57,676 nt of DNA from an uncultured Bacteroidaceae bacterium. GTDB lineage: Bacteria > Bacteroidota > Bacteroidia > Bacteroidales > Bacteroidaceae. This document shows positions 16,978 to 25,300 of this stretch, piece after piece (position 1 is the stretch's first letter; each line of letters opens with the position of its first letter). The notes under the pieces are model-generated. The model saw nothing but the letters and a program-made list of their open reading frames with translations, was not told the DNA's origin and ran no database searches. The DNA lies in NCBI GenBank assembly GCA_905235305.1, contig CAJOLC010000016.1, positions 1 to 57,676 on the forward strand, in the 5' to 3' direction. Made by a program: the position numbers and the translations under genes.

Positions 16978-17051
16978 TGGTTGGACTACCCGGGTTCGAA
17001 CCAGGACTGAGAGAACCAAAACCTCTTGTGCTACCATTACACCATAGTCCA
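16978..17051 (-). tRNA. tRNA-Gln (anticodon TTG)
   Basis: On the minus strand the acceptor arms TGGACTA / TAGTCCA pair. The anticodon arm is AGAGG-TTTTGGT-TCTCT with TTG at positions 34-36, and GGTTCGAACC forms the T arm. CCA is encoded at the 3' end. Length 74. Confidence 0.95.
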
Positions 17052-17084
17052 ATCCCATAGCAAACTTTTTATCGTTTGCGGCTG

Positions 17085-17092
17085 CAAAGGTA
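17085..17092 (-). promoter_or_regulatory. -7 element for tRNA-Gln
   Basis: Minus-strand TACCTTTG, 33 bases before the tRNA. The 19 bases starting here (TACCTTTGCAGCCGCAAAC) are identical to those at the fabG promoter (48952-48970). Confidence 0.6.
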
Positions 17093-17186
17093 AGAAAAAA
17101 TTATTGAACAACGAAGTGTGACCAATGATTTTTTTTCTTTCCCTACAGTTTTTTCGTCTGTCCCCCCGTAAATGGGAGTTAAGGCA

Positions 17187-18499
17187 TCACTTCGCAATGA
17201 GCAGGAAATACTTCTTCTTGCCTTGCTGCACGAGTAGGTACTTGCCGTCGAGGAGGTCGGCTTCGGTCACCATCTGGTCGAACGAGGCGAGCTTCTCCTT
17301 GTTGAGGCTGACGCCGCCGCCCTGCGTGAGCTTGCGCATCTCGCCCTTGCTGGGGAAGCACTGCGTGTGTTCTGCGAAGAGATCGACTGCCTTTGTGCCC
17401 TCGCCCGCAAGCAGTTCCTTGCTCACCTCGAACTGGGGTACGCCGCTGAATACGTCGAGGAGCGTCTGTTCATCGAGCTTCACCAGGCTCTCCTTCGTGC
17501 TCTTGCCGAAGAGGATGCCGCTGGCCTCGACTGCTGCCTCGTAGTCCTCGCGGCTGTGAACCATGATGGTGAGCTCCTCGGCCAGCTTTTTTTGCAGCAC
17601 ACGAAGCCCCGGGTCCTGGCGATGCTCCTCGATGAGGGCGTCGATGGTGGCTTTGTCGAGGGACGTGAATATCTTGATGTAGCGTTCGGCATCCTCGTCG
17701 GCCACGTTGAGCCAGAACTGGTAGAAGGCGTAGGGACTGGTGCGGTTGCGGTCGAGCCAGATGTTGCCCTTCTCCGTCTTGCCGAACTTCTTGCCGTCGG
17801 CCTTCGTGATGAGCGGGCAGGTGAGGGCAAAGGCTTCGTTCTCCACACCCAGCTTGCGGCGGATAAGCTCCGTGCCGGTGGTGATGTTGCCCCACTGGTC
17901 GCTGCCTCGCTGCCGCCCATTTGCAGCTTGCAGTTCTTCGTCTGGTATAAGTGCAGGAAGTCGTAGCCCTGCAGGAGCTGGTAGGTAAACTCGGTGAACG
18001 ACATGCCGTCCTGTGCTTCTCCGTTCAGGCGACGCTTCACGCTGTCCTTTGCCATCATGTAATTGACCGTGATGCACTTGCCTATCTCGCGTGCGAAATC
18101 CAGGAAAGTGAAGTCCTTCATCCAGTCGTAGTTGTTGACCAGCTCGGCTCTGTTGGGCGCGTCACTCTCGAAGTCGAGGAAATGCGCCAGTTGCTTCTTG
18201 ATGCACTCCACATTGTGACGCAGCGTCTCCTCGTTCAGGAGGTTGCGTTCCTGACTCTTCCCGCTCGGGTCGCCTATCATGCCTGTGGCTCCGCCTACGA
18301 GGGCGATGGGCTTATGACCGCAGCGCTGCAGGTGACGAAGCATCATCACGCCGCAAAGGTGGCCTATGTGCAGACTGTCTGCCGTAGGGTCTATGCCCAC
18401 ATAAGCCGATACTTGTTCTTTCAGTAATAATTCTTCTGTGCCTGGCATCATTTGGTGAATCATGCCACGCCACTTCAATTCTTCTACAAAGTTCAACAT
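17187..18499 (-). pseudogene. tyrS: Tyrosyl-tRNA synthetase, frame broken by an 8-bp duplication
   Basis: The gene encodes a class I tyrosyl-tRNA synthetase with the HIGH motif ([10 protein letters not shown], about 42-51), a second-half KMSKS-like site (KFGKTEKGN) and a C-terminal S4-like domain, which charges tRNA-Tyr. The frame breaks inside the active-site motif: the sequence reads GGSEAATSG, but removing one copy of an exact 8-bp tandem duplication (17899-17914) restores GGSDQWGN. Both halves are otherwise conserved and free of stops. Because the enzyme is normally essential, this could be an assembly error, a reversible slip, or loss backed by a second copy elsewhere. The first part runs from 18499 to about 17907; the rest continues in another frame to 17187. 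Confidence 0.85.
17899..17914 (-). repeat. 8-bp tandem duplication in tyrS
   Basis: TCGCTGCC occurs twice in a row (17899-17906 and 17907-17914). Deleting one copy restores the reading frame across the GGSDQW motif. Confidence 0.9.
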
Positions 18500-18556
18500 T
18501 AGTATAGTTAGTGTTTGTCGGTTTACTGTTTCCTGTAATGTGTAGGTCTGGCTGTC

Positions 18557-19558
18557 TCAGAACTGTTCCAGGTAGGCTATCCTGCTTTCCGTGCTCGGAT
18601 GCGTGCTGAAGAGCTTGCTCATCATGTTGGTGAATTCGCTTTTGAAAAAGGCAGGCCTTACGATGAAGAGCTGAGCTACATCTTCGCGGTCCACTTGTCC
18701 GAGGCCAGGGTTGCCACTTATCTTGCGCAAGGCCGAAGCTAAAGCTAACGGATTGCCGCATAGCTCGGCACCGCCGGCATCGGCCATGTATTCGCGCTTC
18801 CGGCTGATGGCAAAGCGAGTGAGCAAGGTGAAGAAATAACCTATCGCAGCCAGCACGATGGCGACAAGGATGACGGCAATGACTGCCATGCCGCTGTTCT
18901 TCCCGTCCCGGTTAGTCCTCCGGCTGCCTCCACCATAGATGAACGTGTTCCACAGCATCCTGACTGCCAGGCTCAAGGCCGTGCTCATGATGCCTACAAA
19001 AATAATGCTGATGATGAGCAGACGTGTGTCGCGGTTGCGGATATGCGTCAATTCGTGGCCTATCACGCCAGCCAGCTCGTCGTCGTCCAATAGGTTGCAT
19101 ATGCCTGTAGTAACGGTAACGGTATAGCTCTTCTCGTCTATTCCACTGGCAAAGGCATTGAGCTGCGGGTCGTCGATGATATTTATCTTGGGCATAGGCA
19201 TTCCGCAAGTCATGGTGAGGTTCTCCACGATGTTGTAGACGCGCGGATTCTCTCGGCGCTCCAACGGCCTGGCTCCTGTCGCCCTCTTCACCATACTGGT
19301 ATTTGTGAAGTAGGCAATCATGAACCAGATGCCCACGATTCCTACCACCCAAGGCAATGCCATGACGAATGCCTCGCCCGTCTGTACAGCATCAAAGGTG
19401 AACGATGTGCCTCCGTAGCCGTCCGGCACTTCTTGCATGTTCATGAATGCCACGAAGGCATACACGATGACAAGTATGATGCAGGGAAATAGAATGAGAA
19501 GCAACAAGCTCTTGAAGTTGTTGCGAACTTGTTGCGTATGGATGCCGACGTAACTCAT
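18557..19558 (-). CDS. htpX: M48 family membrane zinc metalloprotease (HtpX-like)
   Basis: A 333-residue inner-membrane protease. Two transmembrane segments are at about 17-39 and 66-86, the zinc motif HELTH at 168-172, and two more hydrophobic segments at about 182-202 and 223-250. A third zinc ligand is likely in EYMADAGG, and the C-terminus has the THPST motif. The family degrades misfolded membrane proteins. The gene follows lemA on the same strand; this LemA-M48 pairing is common in bacteria, although the gap here (95 bases) is filled with inverted heptamer repeats. Confidence 0.88.
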   Translation of the reverse strand: MSYVGIHTQQVRNNFKSLLLLILFPCIILVIVYAFVAFMNMQEVPDGYGGTSFTFDAVQTGEAFVMALPWVVGIVGIWFMIAYFTNTSMVKRATGARPLERRENPRVYNIVENLTMTCGMPMPKINIIDDPQLNAFASGIDEKSYTVTVTTGICNLLDDDELAGVIGHELTHIRNRDTRLLIISIIFVGIMSTALSLAVRMLWNTFIYGGGSRRTNRDGKNSGMAVIAVILVAIVLAAIGYFFTLLTRFAISRKREYMADAGGAELCGNPLALASALRKISGNPGLGQVDREDVAQLFIVRPAFFKSEFTNMMSKLFSTHPSTESRIAYLEQF

Positions 19559-19565
19559 TTTTTAC

Positions 19566-19658
19566 AGTTCATAGTTATGAGTTCATAGCCCATAGTATAA
19601 ATGTCTCGTCCTGTTCGAGGGCGTAGATTTAACTATGGACTATGGACTGTGGACTAAA
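19566..19658. repeat. Inverted pair of 7-bp tandem repeats
   Basis: The left block at 19566-19600 reads AGTTCAT AGTTATG AGTTCAT AGCCCAT AGTATAA. The right block at 19631-19658 reads AACTATG GACTATG GACTGTG GACTAAA, the complement type. The pair can fold into a hairpin with a loop of about 30 bases in the lemA-htpX transcript, and the right block overlaps the lemA stop codon. Confidence 0.8.
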
Positions 19659-20220
19659 ACTTGATTTCAGGTGCCTTGTCCAAGCTTACGCGTTCTGCTT
19701 CGCCCAAATCGAAGAGAGGCTCACTGTGGAAGCCGAACATGCTTGCGAAGAGGACTGCCGGGAAGCGCTGCACACCGCTGTTAAGCTCCTTCGTGGCGCT
19801 GTTGAAGTAACGGCGGACAGCAGCAAGCTTGTTCTCAATGTCGCTGATTTCATTCTGCAGCTGAAGGAAGTTCTGGTTGGCCTTCAGGTCGGGATAAGCC
19901 TCTGCAACGGCACGAAGATTGAGCATGGCATTGGAGAGCTGGCTCTCGGCAGCGATCTTGTCGTTGATGGTGGTTGCACTCATGGCTGCGTTGCGGGCGG
20001 CGGTCACCTTCTCGAGCAGTTCTTTCTCGTGAGTGGCATAACCCTTCACGGTAGCAACTAGTTGCGGGATGAGGTCGTGACGCTGCTTCAGTTGTACGTC
20101 AATGTTTGCGAAAGCATTCTCGCGATTGTTACGCAAGGTTACCAGATTGTTGTAGATGCCGATAATCCAAAGGACAAGTAGCACGATGACTACAAGAATA
20201 ATGATTGTTGCTGTTGACAT
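19654..20220 (-). CDS. lemA: LemA family protein
   Basis: A 188-residue membrane-anchored protein. Residues about 4-22 form one N-terminal transmembrane helix. The rest is the helical LemA domain, with the signature NNLVTLRNNRENAFANID near 25-42, a long helical VKGYATHEKELLEKV stretch, and FNSATKELN near 150. The biochemical role of LemA proteins is unclear. Adjacency to the M48 protease suggests a shared membrane-quality or envelope role. A -7 box lies at 20277-20284. Confidence 0.9.
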   Translation of the reverse strand: MSTATIIILVVIVLLVLWIIGIYNNLVTLRNNRENAFANIDVQLKQRHDLIPQLVATVKGYATHEKELLEKVTAARNAAMSATTINDKIAAESQLSNAMLNLRAVAEAYPDLKANQNFLQLQNEISDIENKLAAVRRYFNSATKELNSGVQRFPAVLFASMFGFHSEPLFDLGEAERVSLDKAPEIKF

Positions 20221-20276
20221 AATTGTTTTATTTATTTTGTTAAACCTTTTGTAGTCAGTAAAATCATAATTTGTGG

Positions 20277-20284
20277 CAAAGGTA
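20277..20284 (-). promoter_or_regulatory. -7 element for lemA-htpX
   Basis: Minus-strand TACCTTTG, 57 bases before the lemA ATG. Confidence 0.5.
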
Positions 20285-20400
20285 AGGAAAAAAGACGAAA
20301 TAGAGACAAGAGTAGGTGCTAAATTGCAGAAGATTATGCGTTTTTACGTCATTTTCACATCTTTTAGCACTTTTGCATTAAATTTATAATGAAAAAGTCA

Positions 20401-20408
20401 TATATTTG
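20401..20408 (+). promoter_or_regulatory. -7 element for rpoD
   Basis: TATATTTG, 36 bases before the rpoD ATG. The nearest TTTG upstream is about 25 bases away, longer than usual. Confidence 0.5.
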
Positions 20409-20443
20409 CGCGCTAATTCGTTAGAACGAAATATATAAGGTAT

Positions 20444-21307
20444 ATGAGGCAACTAAAGATTACAAAAAGCATCACCAGTCGCGACAGTGCATCGCTCGAC
20501 AAGTATCTGCAGGAAATAGGACGTGAGCAACTGCTGCCCGTCGAAGAGGAAGTGGAGCTCTCGCAGAGGATACGTAAAGGCGACCGCCGCGCTCTCGACA
20601 AGCTGGTGCGAGCCAACCTGCGCTTCGTCGTCAGTGTGGCCAAGCAGTATCAGAACCAGGGGCTTTCCCTTCCCGACCTTATCAATGAAGGTAACGTAGG
20701 TCTGATAAAGGCAGCCGAGAAGTTCGACGAGACCAGGGGCTTCAAGTTTATCTCCTATGCCGTGTGGTGGATTCGGCAGACCATCCTGCAGGCCCTTGCA
20801 GAGCAGAGTCGCATCGTCCGCCTGCCTCTCAACCAGGTCAGTGCTGTCAACAAGATTACGAAGGCCATGACGAAGTTCGAGCAAGAATATGAGCGCAAGC
20901 CGAGTGCCGATGAATTGGCAGAGCTCGTAAACGAACTGCCCGAGAAGATCAGCGACTCGCTCCGTGCCAGTGGACGTCATGTCAGTGTTGATGCACCTTT
21001 CATCGAAGGAGAAGAGAACAGCCTGCTCGACGTCATGACCAATCCCGACTCACCTATGGCAGACAAGGGCCTCGTCAGCGAGAGCCTCTCCACGGAGATT
21101 GACCGTGCACTTGGCGTCTTGAACGAACGCGAGAAGCAGATTATCGAACGCAGCTTCGGCATCAACAACCAGCCCGAGATGACGCTCGAAGAGATAGGCG
21201 AAACATTTGGACTCACCCGCGAGCGTGTCCGCCAAATCCGCGAGAAAGCCATTCGTAAGCTTCGTGCCGGCAGTCGCAACAGCCTGCTACGCATGTATCT
21301 TGGCTAA
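20444..21307 (+). CDS. rpoD: Primary RNA polymerase sigma factor (Bacteroidota type)
   Basis: A 287-residue group 1 sigma factor of the short Bacteroidota type, which has no long N-terminal region 1.1. Region 1.2 ([16 protein letters not shown]) is at about 18-33. Region 2 carries the core-binding and melting motifs ([50 protein letters not shown]). Region 3 follows, and region 4 ends with [23 protein letters not shown]. It directs recognition of promoters such as the TTTG/TAnnTTTG pairs in this window. It is monocistronic, with a strong hairpin after the stop. Confidence 0.95.
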   Translation: MRQLKITKSITSRDSASLDKYLQEIGREQLLPVEEEVELSQRIRKGDRRALDKLVRANLRFVVSVAKQYQNQGLSLPDLINEGNVGLIKAAEKFDETRGFKFISYAVWWIRQTILQALAEQSRIVRLPLNQVSAVNKITKAMTKFEQEYERKPSADELAELVNELPEKISDSLRASGRHVSVDAPFIEGEENSLLDVMTNPDSPMADKGLVSESLSTEIDRALGVLNEREKQIIERSFGINNQPEMTLEEIGETFGLTRERVRQIREKAIRKLRAGSRNSLLRMYLG

Positions 21308-21331
21308 GTATAGTCCAATAAAAAATGAATA

Positions 21332-21364
21332 AGAAGGAGAGGCGCTCGATGCGTCTCTCCTTCT
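21332..21364 (+). terminator. Hairpin terminator after rpoD
   Basis: A 14-bp stem with one G-T pair (21332-21345 with 21351-21364) and the loop TCGAT. There is no long T tract, so it could act as a weaker terminator or a 3'-end stabiliser. Confidence 0.65.
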
Positions 21365-21483
21365 GTATTATTGTTGTCCGCAGACCCGACAACTCTTACT
21401 CTTGACGGGGGCAGCAAGTGCCTTGCGAAGGAATGAATGGCGTCCTATAGTGAAGCCGGCAAGCCCTATTGCGAAATGTTCCC

Positions 21484-23046
21484 TTAGCTAAGTTTCTCAA
21501 TGGCGAACTTCATGCGGCGGAGGGTCTCGTCTTTGCCGAGGAAGGCCGAGAGTTCGTACATGTCGGGGCCTTGTCCTTCGCCCACGAGGCAGATGCGCCA
21601 AGCGTTCCAAGGCTTGAGACCTGTCTCTGCAGCCCATGCGTCAACGACGGCTTTCTGTCCTTCTACGGAGAAATCCTCCACGGCGGAAAGTACTTCGATA
21701 AGTTGCCTCATCTCCTGAGCAGTACTCTCTTTCCAGTTCTTGCGGATGAATTTGTCCTCGCTGTCGAAGCTGGTAGGTGCGACAAAGAAGAAGCGTGTCA
21801 GGGGCCAGAGGTCACTGACGAAGCTGATGTTGCGCTTGTGCTTCTGTCCTTGTCCGTCGGTGTACTCAATGACTTTCTGCTTCATCATGCGGACCACTTC
21901 CTTCTCCTGCTCAGCCGTTGCCGTGATGCCTTGCTCGCGAAGCACTTTGTCGAAGCTGGGCACCCATGCCTCGTCGGGTTGCTGAAGTAGGTACTGATGG
22001 TTGAACCATGCGGCTTTGATGTAGTCGAACTTTGCTCCGTTCTTCGAACATTTGCTGAGATCGAAGAGCCGCACCATGTCATCGAGCGTCATAAGCTCCT
22101 GATCGTTCCCTGGGTTCCAGCCAAGCAAGGCGAGGAAGTTGATGACCGCTTCCGGAAGATAACCCTTTTCGCGATAGCCACTGCTTACCTCTCCACTCTT
22201 TGGATCGTGCCATTCGAGGGGAAAGACAGGAAAACCGAGCTTGTCGCCGTCACGCTTGCTGAGCTTGCCGTTGCCTACAGGCTTCAGCAGGAGCGGCAGG
22301 TGGGCAAAGCGGGGCATTGTGTCGGCCCAGCCGAAAGCCTCGTAGAGAAGGACGTGAAGGGGGGCGCTTGGCAGCCATTCCTCGCCGCGGATGACGTGTG
22401 TGACCTCCATCAAATGGTCGTCGACGATGTTGGCCAAGTGGTAGGTGGGCAGCTCGTCGGCACTCTTGTAGAGCACTTTGTCATCGAGGATGCTGCTGTT
22501 TACGCGTACTTCGCCGCGGATGATGTCATCCACGACTACGTCCCTTCCAGGTTCAATGAGGAAGCGCACGACGTACTGCTTGCCTTCCCCTATGAGCGCA
22601 TCGACTTCCTCTTTCGGCAAGGTCAGCGAGTTGCGCATGTGCATTCTGGTGCTGGCGTCGTACTGGAAGTTCTCTATCTCGGCACGTTTTGCATCGAGCT
22701 CCTCTGGCGTGTCGAAAGCGATATAGGCCTTTCCACGCTCCAGGAGTTCGCGCACGTACCTCTTATATATGTCGCGACGTTCGCTCTGACGGTAGGGGCC
22801 GTGCTGCCCGCCGAAGCTCACGCCCTCGTCGAACTTGATGCCAAGCCATTTAAAGGACTCGATGATGTATTCCTCTGCACCAGGCACAAAGCGCCCCGAA
22901 TCAGTATCTTCTATGCGGAAGATGAGGTCGCCGCCGTGCTGACGGGCAAAGAGGTAGTTATAGAGGGCAGTGCGGACACCGCCGATATGTAATGGTCCTG
23001 TCGGGCTTGGGGCGAAACGGACACGAACTTTTCTTGATTCAGTCAT
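21484..23046 (-). CDS. gltX: Glutamyl-tRNA synthetase
   Basis: A 520-residue class I synthetase that charges tRNA-Glu. The HIGH-type motif is in [19 protein letters not shown] (about 12-30) and the KMSKS-type motif is KLSKRDG (about 260-266). The anticodon-binding helical domain occupies the C-terminal third. Length is normal and the frame is intact. Transcribed alone leftward, with a -7 box at 23092-23099. Confidence 0.95.
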   Translation of the reverse strand: MTESRKVRVRFAPSPTGPLHIGGVRTALYNYLFARQHGGDLIFRIEDTDSGRFVPGAEEYIIESFKWLGIKFDEGVSFGGQHGPYRQSERRDIYKRYVRELLERGKAYIAFDTPEELDAKRAEIENFQYDASTRMHMRNSLTLPKEEVDALIGEGKQYVVRFLIEPGRDVVVDDIIRGEVRVNSSILDDKVLYKSADELPTYHLANIVDDHLMEVTHVIRGEEWLPSAPLHVLLYEAFGWADTMPRFAHLPLLLKPVGNGKLSKRDGDKLGFPVFPLEWHDPKSGEVSSGYREKGYLPEAVINFLALLGWNPGNDQELMTLDDMVRLFDLSKCSKNGAKFDYIKAAWFNHQYLLQQPDEAWVPSFDKVLREQGITATAEQEKEVVRMMKQKVIEYTDGQGQKHKRNISFVSDLWPLTRFFFVAPTSFDSEDKFIRKNWKESTAQEMRQLIEVLSAVEDFSVEGQKAVVDAWAAETGLKPWNAWRICLVGEGQGPDMYELSAFLGKDETLRRMKFAIEKLS

Positions 23047-23091
23047 GCGATATAGTTAAGAGTTAAGACAGACACTTCTTCTAATTCAGTG

Positions 23092-23099
23092 CAAAAGTA
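23092..23099 (-). promoter_or_regulatory. -7 element for gltX
   Basis: Minus-strand TACTTTTG, 46 bases before the ATG. Confidence 0.5.
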
Positions 23100-23143
23100 C
23101 GAAAAAGTTTTGGATTAAAGGATAGAGATTAGGGATTATTTCG

Positions 23144-23151
23144 TAACTTTG
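23144..23151 (+). promoter_or_regulatory. -7 element for the 7TM-HD gene
   Basis: TAACTTTG, 68 bases before the ATG, divergent from the gltX promoter. Confidence 0.55.
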
Positions 23152-23218
23152 CGTACGAAATAATGTCATGCCAGCAGTTTTATCTTAACTCATAACACAT
23201 AAATCCTAATAAAAAACG

Positions 23219-25267
23219 ATGAGCCGATACAATCATAAACATAAGCTGAGCCTCAAGGCTTACCTCTACCGCGTGCTTTTCTCGGTTATTGCGATAGCCA
23301 TTCTGGTCGTTTTCATGCCGCGAGGAAACAGTGCCTCCTATCATTACCAAAAAGGCGAGCCATGGGAAGAGGAGGCGTTCATTGCACAAGACAGCTTCCC
23401 CATCCTAAAGTATGCTGAGCAGATTCTCCGTGAGCAGGACAGCCTCAAGCAGTTCTATGAACCTTACTTCCGGCTGGATGCCGATGTCATGGAGGAGCAA
23501 TTGGAGACCTTCAGGCAGGATTTCAACTCGCTTGCCATGCAAGGCACGCCGTATTACTACCAGCCCCATATACGCGAAAAGATTCAGCACATCTATTCCA
23601 TCGGTATTCTGTCGGGAGAGGAACTGGCACGTTTCGAGGCAGAGAAGCCCCAGAGGGCACGTGTCTATCACGATAACGAGTCGAACGGACGCGGCTTCGA
23701 CCAGCTTTATACCGAGAAGACTGCCTACGAATATCTTGTCAACGAAGAGGACAGTGCCCGTTTCAGCCACAGCCGTCTGCATGGGCTCGATCTCATGAAA
23801 TACGTCAAGCCGAATCTTGTGTATGATTCCGAGAAGAGTGCCCAGCAGCGATTGGAGGTCGACAACCGTCTGGTCAGGACAAAAGGCGTCGTGCTGCAAG
23901 GGCAGAAGGTAGTAGACCGTGGGCAGATTGTGGACGATGAAGTGATGGGCATCCTGTATTCATGGGAGCAGCATCAGAGGGAACATACCCTGACGGCCAA
24001 GGAAAAGCTGACCCGCTTCGGAGGCAGAATAGTCTTTGCCACCATCATGGTTGTCCTGCTTCTGATGTATTTCCAGCAATTCCGCAGCGACTATCTCGAT
24101 AGTCTCCGCACTGTTTCGCTCGTGATGACTTTCTTCCTCATCTTCCCCATCATCACCTATACCATCATGGCTCACATGTGGGCGAGCGTCTATCTGGTGC
24201 CCTATTGCGTGCTGCCGATTGTGCTTCGTATCTTCCTCGATTCCAGGACGGCTTTCGTCACTCATGTGATTACGATTCTTACCTCGTCCATTGTCCTGAC
24301 GGCGCCCTTCCCATTCATCGTGACGCAACTTGTGGCAGGGCTCGTTGCCATCTACTCTCTGAGAGAGCTGTCCCAGCGTTCTGAACTCTTCCGGGCAGCG
24401 GTCTGGGTCACCATCTCCACTCTGCTCACCTATCTTTGCCTCGAGTTCGTCAGGGGCACAGCCGATGGGGGACAGGTGATGAGTCGTTGGCCATACATCT
24501 ACCTAATGGTGGCTGGCGTGCTTTCCATGCTTGTCTATCTGTTGCTCATACCCATTGAGCGCATCTTCGGATTCACGAGTATTGTGACGCTCGTCGAGTT
24601 GCAGAACGTCAACAATCCTTTGCTTCGACGCCTCTCCGAGGAAGCCAACGGCACCTTCAACCACAGCTTGCAGGTGGCAAACCTCGCTGCAGAGGTTGCC
24701 AACAGGTTGGGAGCAAGGGCTCAGCTTGTCCGTACCGGAGCTCTCTATCACGACATAGGCAAGCTCGAGAACGCCGTCTTCTTTACCGAAAACCAGAATG
24801 GGCAGAACCCGCACGACGGCTTGTCGTACGAGCGGAGCGCACAAATCATTGTCCAGCATGTGGAGAAAGGCTTGAAGCTTGCCGACAAGTATAAGTTGCC
24901 GTCGGTGGTGCGCGACTTCATCTCCACGCATCATGGTCGTAGCCTGACCAAGTACTTCTACGTTTTAGCTCAGAAGGCACAGACCTCGCTCGACCCTGCT
25001 CCGTTCACTTATCCAGGTCCCAAGCCACAAACCTTGGAGCAGGCCATCCTGATGATGACTGATTCTGTGGAGGCCGCATCGAGAAGCTTGACGGAATACA
25101 CCGAGGAGAGCATCTCCACGTTGGTCGATAAGATAGTCAATGCACAGGTCAGCGAAGGCAACTTCGACGAGTGCGCCATCACTTTCCGCCAGATAGCCGA
25201 AGCCAAAGAAGTGCTTAGTGCCCGCCTCCGCACCATATATCATACCAGGATACAATATCCGGAATGA
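23219..25267 (+). CDS. 7TM-HD phosphodiesterase (PgpH-like, HDIG)
   Basis: A 682-residue membrane protein of the 7TMR-HD family, some of whose members hydrolyse c-di-AMP. One transmembrane helix lies near residues 13-31, followed by an extracytoplasmic domain to about 265. A block of several transmembrane helices (about 270-460) comes next, then the cytosolic HD domain with GTFNHSLQVANLAAEV, the HD pair in YHDIGKLENAVFFTENQ (about 518-534), and STHHGRS. The C-terminal end includes DSVEAASRSL, another family feature. The motifs are intact, so it is likely active. The substrate is inferred from the family and not proven for this lineage. It is convergent with the next gene, 33 bases away. Confidence 0.88.
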   Translation: MSRYNHKHKLSLKAYLYRVLFSVIAIAILVVFMPRGNSASYHYQKGEPWEEEAFIAQDSFPILKYAEQILREQDSLKQFYEPYFRLDADVMEEQLETFRQDFNSLAMQGTPYYYQPHIREKIQHIYSIGILSGEELARFEAEKPQRARVYHDNESNGRGFDQLYTEKTAYEYLVNEEDSARFSHSRLHGLDLMKYVKPNLVYDSEKSAQQRLEVDNRLVRTKGVVLQGQKVVDRGQIVDDEVMGILYSWEQHQREHTLTAKEKLTRFGGRIVFATIMVVLLLMYFQQFRSDYLDSLRTVSLVMTFFLIFPIITYTIMAHMWASVYLVPYCVLPIVLRIFLDSRTAFVTHVITILTSSIVLTAPFPFIVTQLVAGLVAIYSLRELSQRSELFRAAVWVTISTLLTYLCLEFVRGTADGGQVMSRWPYIYLMVAGVLSMLVYLLLIPIERIFGFTSIVTLVELQNVNNPLLRRLSEEANGTFNHSLQVANLAAEVANRLGARAQLVRTGALYHDIGKLENAVFFTENQNGQNPHDGLSYERSAQIIVQHVEKGLKLADKYKLPSVVRDFISTHHGRSLTKYFYVLAQKAQTSLDPAPFTYPGPKPQTLEQAILMMTDSVEAASRSLTEYTEESISTLVDKIVNAQVSEGNFDECAITFRQIAEAKEVLSARLRTIYHTRIQYPE

Positions 25268-25300
25268 TTATTTTGGATGTTTCGCTATTCCCCGTTCGGT

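Noticed and set aside
16670-17060. Small open frames across the palindromic element and tRNA-Gln
   Set aside because: They cross a tRNA gene, a terminator and a dispersed repeat, and have no domain.
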